Source: Burkholderiales bacterium
GTDB taxonomy: Bacteria > Pseudomonadota > Gammaproteobacteria > Burkholderiales > SG8-39
Length of the DNA: 9,539 nucleotides
Direction of reading: 5' to 3'
Assembly: GCA_029266935.1 (NCBI GenBank)
Contig: JAQSVY010000074.1
Span: forward strand, 1 to 9,539
Numbering within the stretch: the stretch's first letter is position 1; every line of letters starts with the position of its first letter. Below, one piece after another: positions 7,237 to 9,539 of this stretch. The translations under genes and the position numbers were made by a program. The notes below the pieces were generated by a model. That model saw only the letters and a list, made by a program, of their open reading frames with translations. It did not search any database and was not told where the DNA came from.

Positions 7237-8430
7237 TTAAGGCAGCTCGGCTGCGCGCCGGTAGTGCCGCTGCGCGTCCTCGTTCTCGCCGAGGCGCTCG
7301 GAGAGCCGCGCCAGCTCGAGGTGCGCGGTGCGGGTGGGCTCGAAGGACAAGCTGGCCTCGAGGAAGCTTTTCGCCTTGCCCCAGAGCTCGGCCTGCGCGC
7401 ACAGCCGGCCGAGCGTGGCAAGGAGCTCCGGGTCGCGCTCCCTTCCGAGCAGCCAGCGTTCGGCGCGCTCGATGCGCGCCCTCGCCTCGGCGGTCCGGGC
7501 CGCCGGGTCCATCTGCGCCGGCAGCTCGCCGTAGAGCGAGGCGAGCTGTGGCGACCACTCCGCCGCGATCGCCTTCTCGACGATCTCGCGCGCCAGCGCG
7601 GCGCGGCCATGCGCGATGGCGTGGCGCGCCCCCGCGGCCGCGAGGCGCGGCTGCAGCTGCGCGCGCGCGGGAATGGCGCGCCAGCGCCGCTCGAAAGCGC
7701 CGGCATCGTCGGCCTCGCGCGCCAGCAGCTCGACCATCGCCTGCACCTTGTACTCGTCGGCCACCGCCGGCGAGATCGCGTCGTGCTTGCCCAGCTGGTC
7801 GGCGAGGCGCAGCACCTCCTCCCAGCCCCCGGTGCCCCGCTCCGCGCGCAGCAGCATGCTCGCGGTGGCGATCTGCTTCGCGCCGCGGTCCTCGAGGCGG
7901 CGCAGTGCCTCGCGCGCACCGGCGAAGTCGCGCTCCTCGAGCGCGAGCTCGGCGCGGCTCACGAGCCGCGCCATCTGCAGCTTGTCGCCGACGGCGTCGG
8001 CGCGAGCGAGCCAGCGGTCACGCCGCTCGAACTCACGCATCTGGTGCGCGGCACGCGCCGCGAGCAGCGCCGCGACGCCGGGCGCCGGGCCGATCTCGAA
8101 GGCCACCGTGGCATGCTTCTCCGCGCGCGCGTAGCGGCCTTCGTAGTAGGTCTGCAGGGCGGCAGCGAGCGCGCCGTGCGCCCGGTCGCGCCGCCGCCGC
8201 GCGCGGAACGCGCCAACGGTGGCCGGCAGGGCCACCGCGTGGCCAAGCAGCCGCGCCGCAACGTAGAGCAGGATGAAGGCGAGCAGCGCCGTGATGGCGA
8301 CGAAGAGCAGCGAGGCCTCGATGCGGTAGGGCGGGAAGACGACGACCGCGTAGCCGGCGTCGAGCCGGCCCACGATCACCAGCGCGACGGCCGCGGCGAA
8401 CACCGCCAGCAGCCAGAACAGCGACCTCAT
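7237..8430 (-). CDS. hemY: HemY, inner-membrane TPR protein of the haem gene cluster
   Basis: This is the HemY of beta- and gammaproteobacteria, not the Bacillus protoporphyrinogen oxidase of the same name. Its biochemical role is poorly defined; it is encoded after hemX in the uroporphyrinogen cluster. The product has 397 residues, like E. coli HemY (398). It begins with a hydrophobic helix (about 4-21), a short conserved loop (GYAVVVFPPYRIEASL, 26-41) and a second membrane helix (about 41-62). A basic stretch RARRRRDR (76-83) suggests a cytoplasmic face there. The rest is Ala/Leu/Arg-rich helical repeat, TPR-like, for instance AALQTYYEGRYARAEKHA (90-107) and LARLSERLGENEDAQRHY near the end. 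The start at 8430 is set by the ATGA overlap with the hemX stop and by the first membrane helix. The frame is open upstream to 9120 only as a shadow of hemX. Confidence 0.92.
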   Translation of the reverse strand: MRSLFWLLAVFAAAVALVIVGRLDAGYAVVVFPPYRIEASLLFVAITALLAFILLYVAARLLGHAVALPATVGAFRARRRRDRAHGALAAALQTYYEGRYARAEKHATVAFEIGPAPGVAALLAARAAHQMREFERRDRWLARADAVGDKLQMARLVSRAELALEERDFAGAREALRRLEDRGAKQIATASMLLRAERGTGGWEEVLRLADQLGKHDAISPAVADEYKVQAMVELLAREADDAGAFERRWRAIPARAQLQPRLAAAGARHAIAHGRAALAREIVEKAIAAEWSPQLASLYGELPAQMDPAARTAEARARIERAERWLLGRERDPELLATLGRLCAQAELWGKAKSFLEASLSFEPTRTAHLELARLSERLGENEDAQRHYRRAAELP

Positions 8431-9488
8431 CCCGGCGTGCGCTCGCGGCGGAAGTTGAAGCCGCGCACCGCTTCCAGGCTCTCGGAAATGCTCGGCATCT
8501 CGAAGCTGAGCGAGGTGCCGAGCAGCGTCTTCAGCTGCGCGAGCGCTTCCGCCGCGGGCTTCGATTTGGCGTCGAAGTAGCGCTGGATCCAGGCCTGCGA
8601 GGCGCTCAGGTCGGCGCGATAGCCGGCTTCGTCGCGCGAGAGCAGCGAAAGGCGGGCGTTGAGCAGGCGCAGGCGCAGGCTCTCGCGCACGAAGTACGCC
8701 TGGGTCGGCGGCAGGAGCGGCGGCTCGGTGCCGTCGATGCGCCGCACGACTACCAGCTGGCGCAGCTCGTTCCACACCTCGGTGCCCAGGCGCGAGAGGA
8801 AGCCGCCCTCGGACGCCGCGTCCTTGCGCGCCGCGGCTCTTTCGGCGCGCTCGTCGAAGGCGAGCGGCAGCGAGTCCACGGCGGCGACCAGGCCGTCGAT
8901 CCTCGAGCTCACCGCCGCGGTGTCGAGGGCCGGCAGCGACCTCAGTCGTTCGATGTCGTGCGCGAGCGCGCGGCGGATGGGCGCGAACTGCGGCCGGTCG
9001 GTGCGCGCGAGCCGCGCCTCGGCGAGCTCGAGCGCGAGCAGCGCGGCGCGCACGTTGCCGGCAAGCTGCAGCTGCTGCTGGGCGATGGCGAGCACCTGCT
9101 CGATCTCGGTGAGCTGCCACTCGTCGCGGTTGCGCGACAGGTCCTGGTAGAGCGCCTCGAGCGCAAGCTGCTGGCTCTGCGACTCGGCGAGGCGCAGCTC
9201 CACCTGCCCGAGCTTGGTTTGCGTGTCGCGCAGCGCTTCCTGCGCCTGGCGCGCCACGGACCGCGCCTCGCGCGAGTCGGTCTCGATGTCGCGCAGGCGA
9301 CGCGCCAGCTCCTCTTGCGTCGCGCCGATGCGGCTGCGCGTGTCGAGCCAGGCGAGCGCCGCCACCCCCGCGGCGAGCAGCACCGCGATCAGGACGAGCA
9401 CCGCGATGCGCGAGGGCCGCCCCGCAGGCGCCGTCACGGGCACGGCAGCCGGCGAAGCGGTCTCAGGAGCGGCTTCGTTCTCGGTCAT
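8427..9488 (-). CDS. hemX: HemX, membrane-anchored coiled-coil protein (uroporphyrinogen-III methyltransferase-like name)
   Basis: HemX is often annotated as a uroporphyrinogen-III C-methyltransferase, but the family shows no clear methyltransferase fold, and a role accessory to tetrapyrrole synthesis is the safer reading. The product has 353 residues (E. coli 393). An acidic, Ala/Pro-rich cytoplasmic tail (1-25) precedes one membrane helix (about 27-48, RIAVLVLIAVLLAAGVAALA). A charged, Gln-rich coiled coil follows (about 55-118), so the bulk is probably periplasmic. The most conserved part is DEWQLTEIEQVLAIAQQQL (122-140), continuing to ALLALELAEARL; E. coli has a closely similar motif. A C-terminal helical segment includes RLRLLNARLSLLSRDEAGYRADL. 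The ATG at 9488 has no strong Shine-Dalgarno and lies inside hemD, so translation is likely coupled; the stop overlaps the hemY start. Confidence 0.9.
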   Translation of the reverse strand: MTENEAAPETASPAAVPVTAPAGRPSRIAVLVLIAVLLAAGVAALAWLDTRSRIGATQEELARRLRDIETDSREARSVARQAQEALRDTQTKLGQVELRLAESQSQQLALEALYQDLSRNRDEWQLTEIEQVLAIAQQQLQLAGNVRAALLALELAEARLARTDRPQFAPIRRALAHDIERLRSLPALDTAAVSSRIDGLVAAVDSLPLAFDERAERAAARKDAASEGGFLSRLGTEVWNELRQLVVVRRIDGTEPPLLPPTQAYFVRESLRLRLLNARLSLLSRDEAGYRADLSASQAWIQRYFDAKSKPAAEALAQLKTLLGTSLSFEMPSISESLEAVRGFNFRRERTPG

Positions 9489-9539
9489 CGGAAAAGTATG
9501 CTACCAGCCGCTCGATCATCTCGTCGTCCCCGGCTCCGG
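9463..9539 (-). CDS. hemD: 3' end of probable uroporphyrinogen-III synthase HemD (partial)
   Basis: Reading leftwards from the right edge, one frame is open for 24 codons (GAGDDEMIERLVAYFSDDRE, then RSRS) and stops with TGA at 9465-9463. The form, an acidic run then an amphipathic helix ending in LVAYF, resembles HemD C-termini, and hemD is the usual gene before hemX. HemD closes hydroxymethylbilane with inversion of ring D to uroporphyrinogen III. It overlaps hemX by 26 nt in a different frame, so the two are not fused here, although hemD-hemX fusions occur in betaproteobacteria. The fragment is too short to identify by itself, so the name rests mainly on context. Confidence 0.65.
   Translation of the reverse strand, partial: GAGDDEMIERLVAYFSDDRERSRS

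Noticed and set aside
7264..8580. Plus-strand open frame of 438 codons opposite hemY and hemX
   Set aside because: Antisense to hemY, whose membrane helices and length match the family; the plus-strand product has no recognisable motif.

Overview
The window is GC-rich chromosomal DNA (roughly 70% GC by eye) coding almost end to end. No stretch over 300 bases lacks a gene, and the largest gap is 51 bp. Gene content and order point to a betaproteobacterium: separate HemX and HemY proteins of the beta/gamma-proteobacterial type, a UbiH-family hydroxylase beside PepP, the dusB-fis pair leading into purH-purD, and a short Fis without N-terminal arms. Genus cannot be told from the sequence alone.

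Layout. Positions 1-7207 hold a same-strand (+) train: pepP (5' end outside the window), a ubiH-type FAD monooxygenase, dusB, fis, purH, purD and hemF. Junctions are very tight: a 20-nt overlap, a 51-bp gap before dusB, a 4-nt ATGA overlap, a 1-nt overlap, 0 nt, and a 4-nt ATGA overlap. The only plausible internal promoter is in the AT-rich gap before dusB. From 7237 to the right edge the minus strand carries hemY, hemX and the last codons of hemD, which overlap one another and converge on hemF across 29 bp.

Function. These are core housekeeping genes: peptide processing, ubiquinone synthesis, tRNA dihydrouridylation, a nucleoid protein, the last two IMP-synthesis activities (PurH) and the second purine step (PurD). 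Two haem blocks meet tail to tail, hemD-hemX-hemY (uroporphyrinogen stage and accessory membrane proteins) and hemF (oxygen-dependent coproporphyrinogen oxidase). HemF and a UbiH-type hydroxylase both use O2, which fits an aerobic or facultative organism.

What stands out. I see no novel system, mobile element, CRISPR array or RNA gene. The notable feature is that two adjacent genes have uninterrupted frames but look internally shortened. DusB lacks about 31 residues, including the segment that normally holds the FMN phosphate-binding GRAA loop. The UbiH-like protein is about 40 residues short and has AEG where the family's ADG motif is expected. These are either real in-frame deletions or assembly errors; raw reads or close relatives would settle it.
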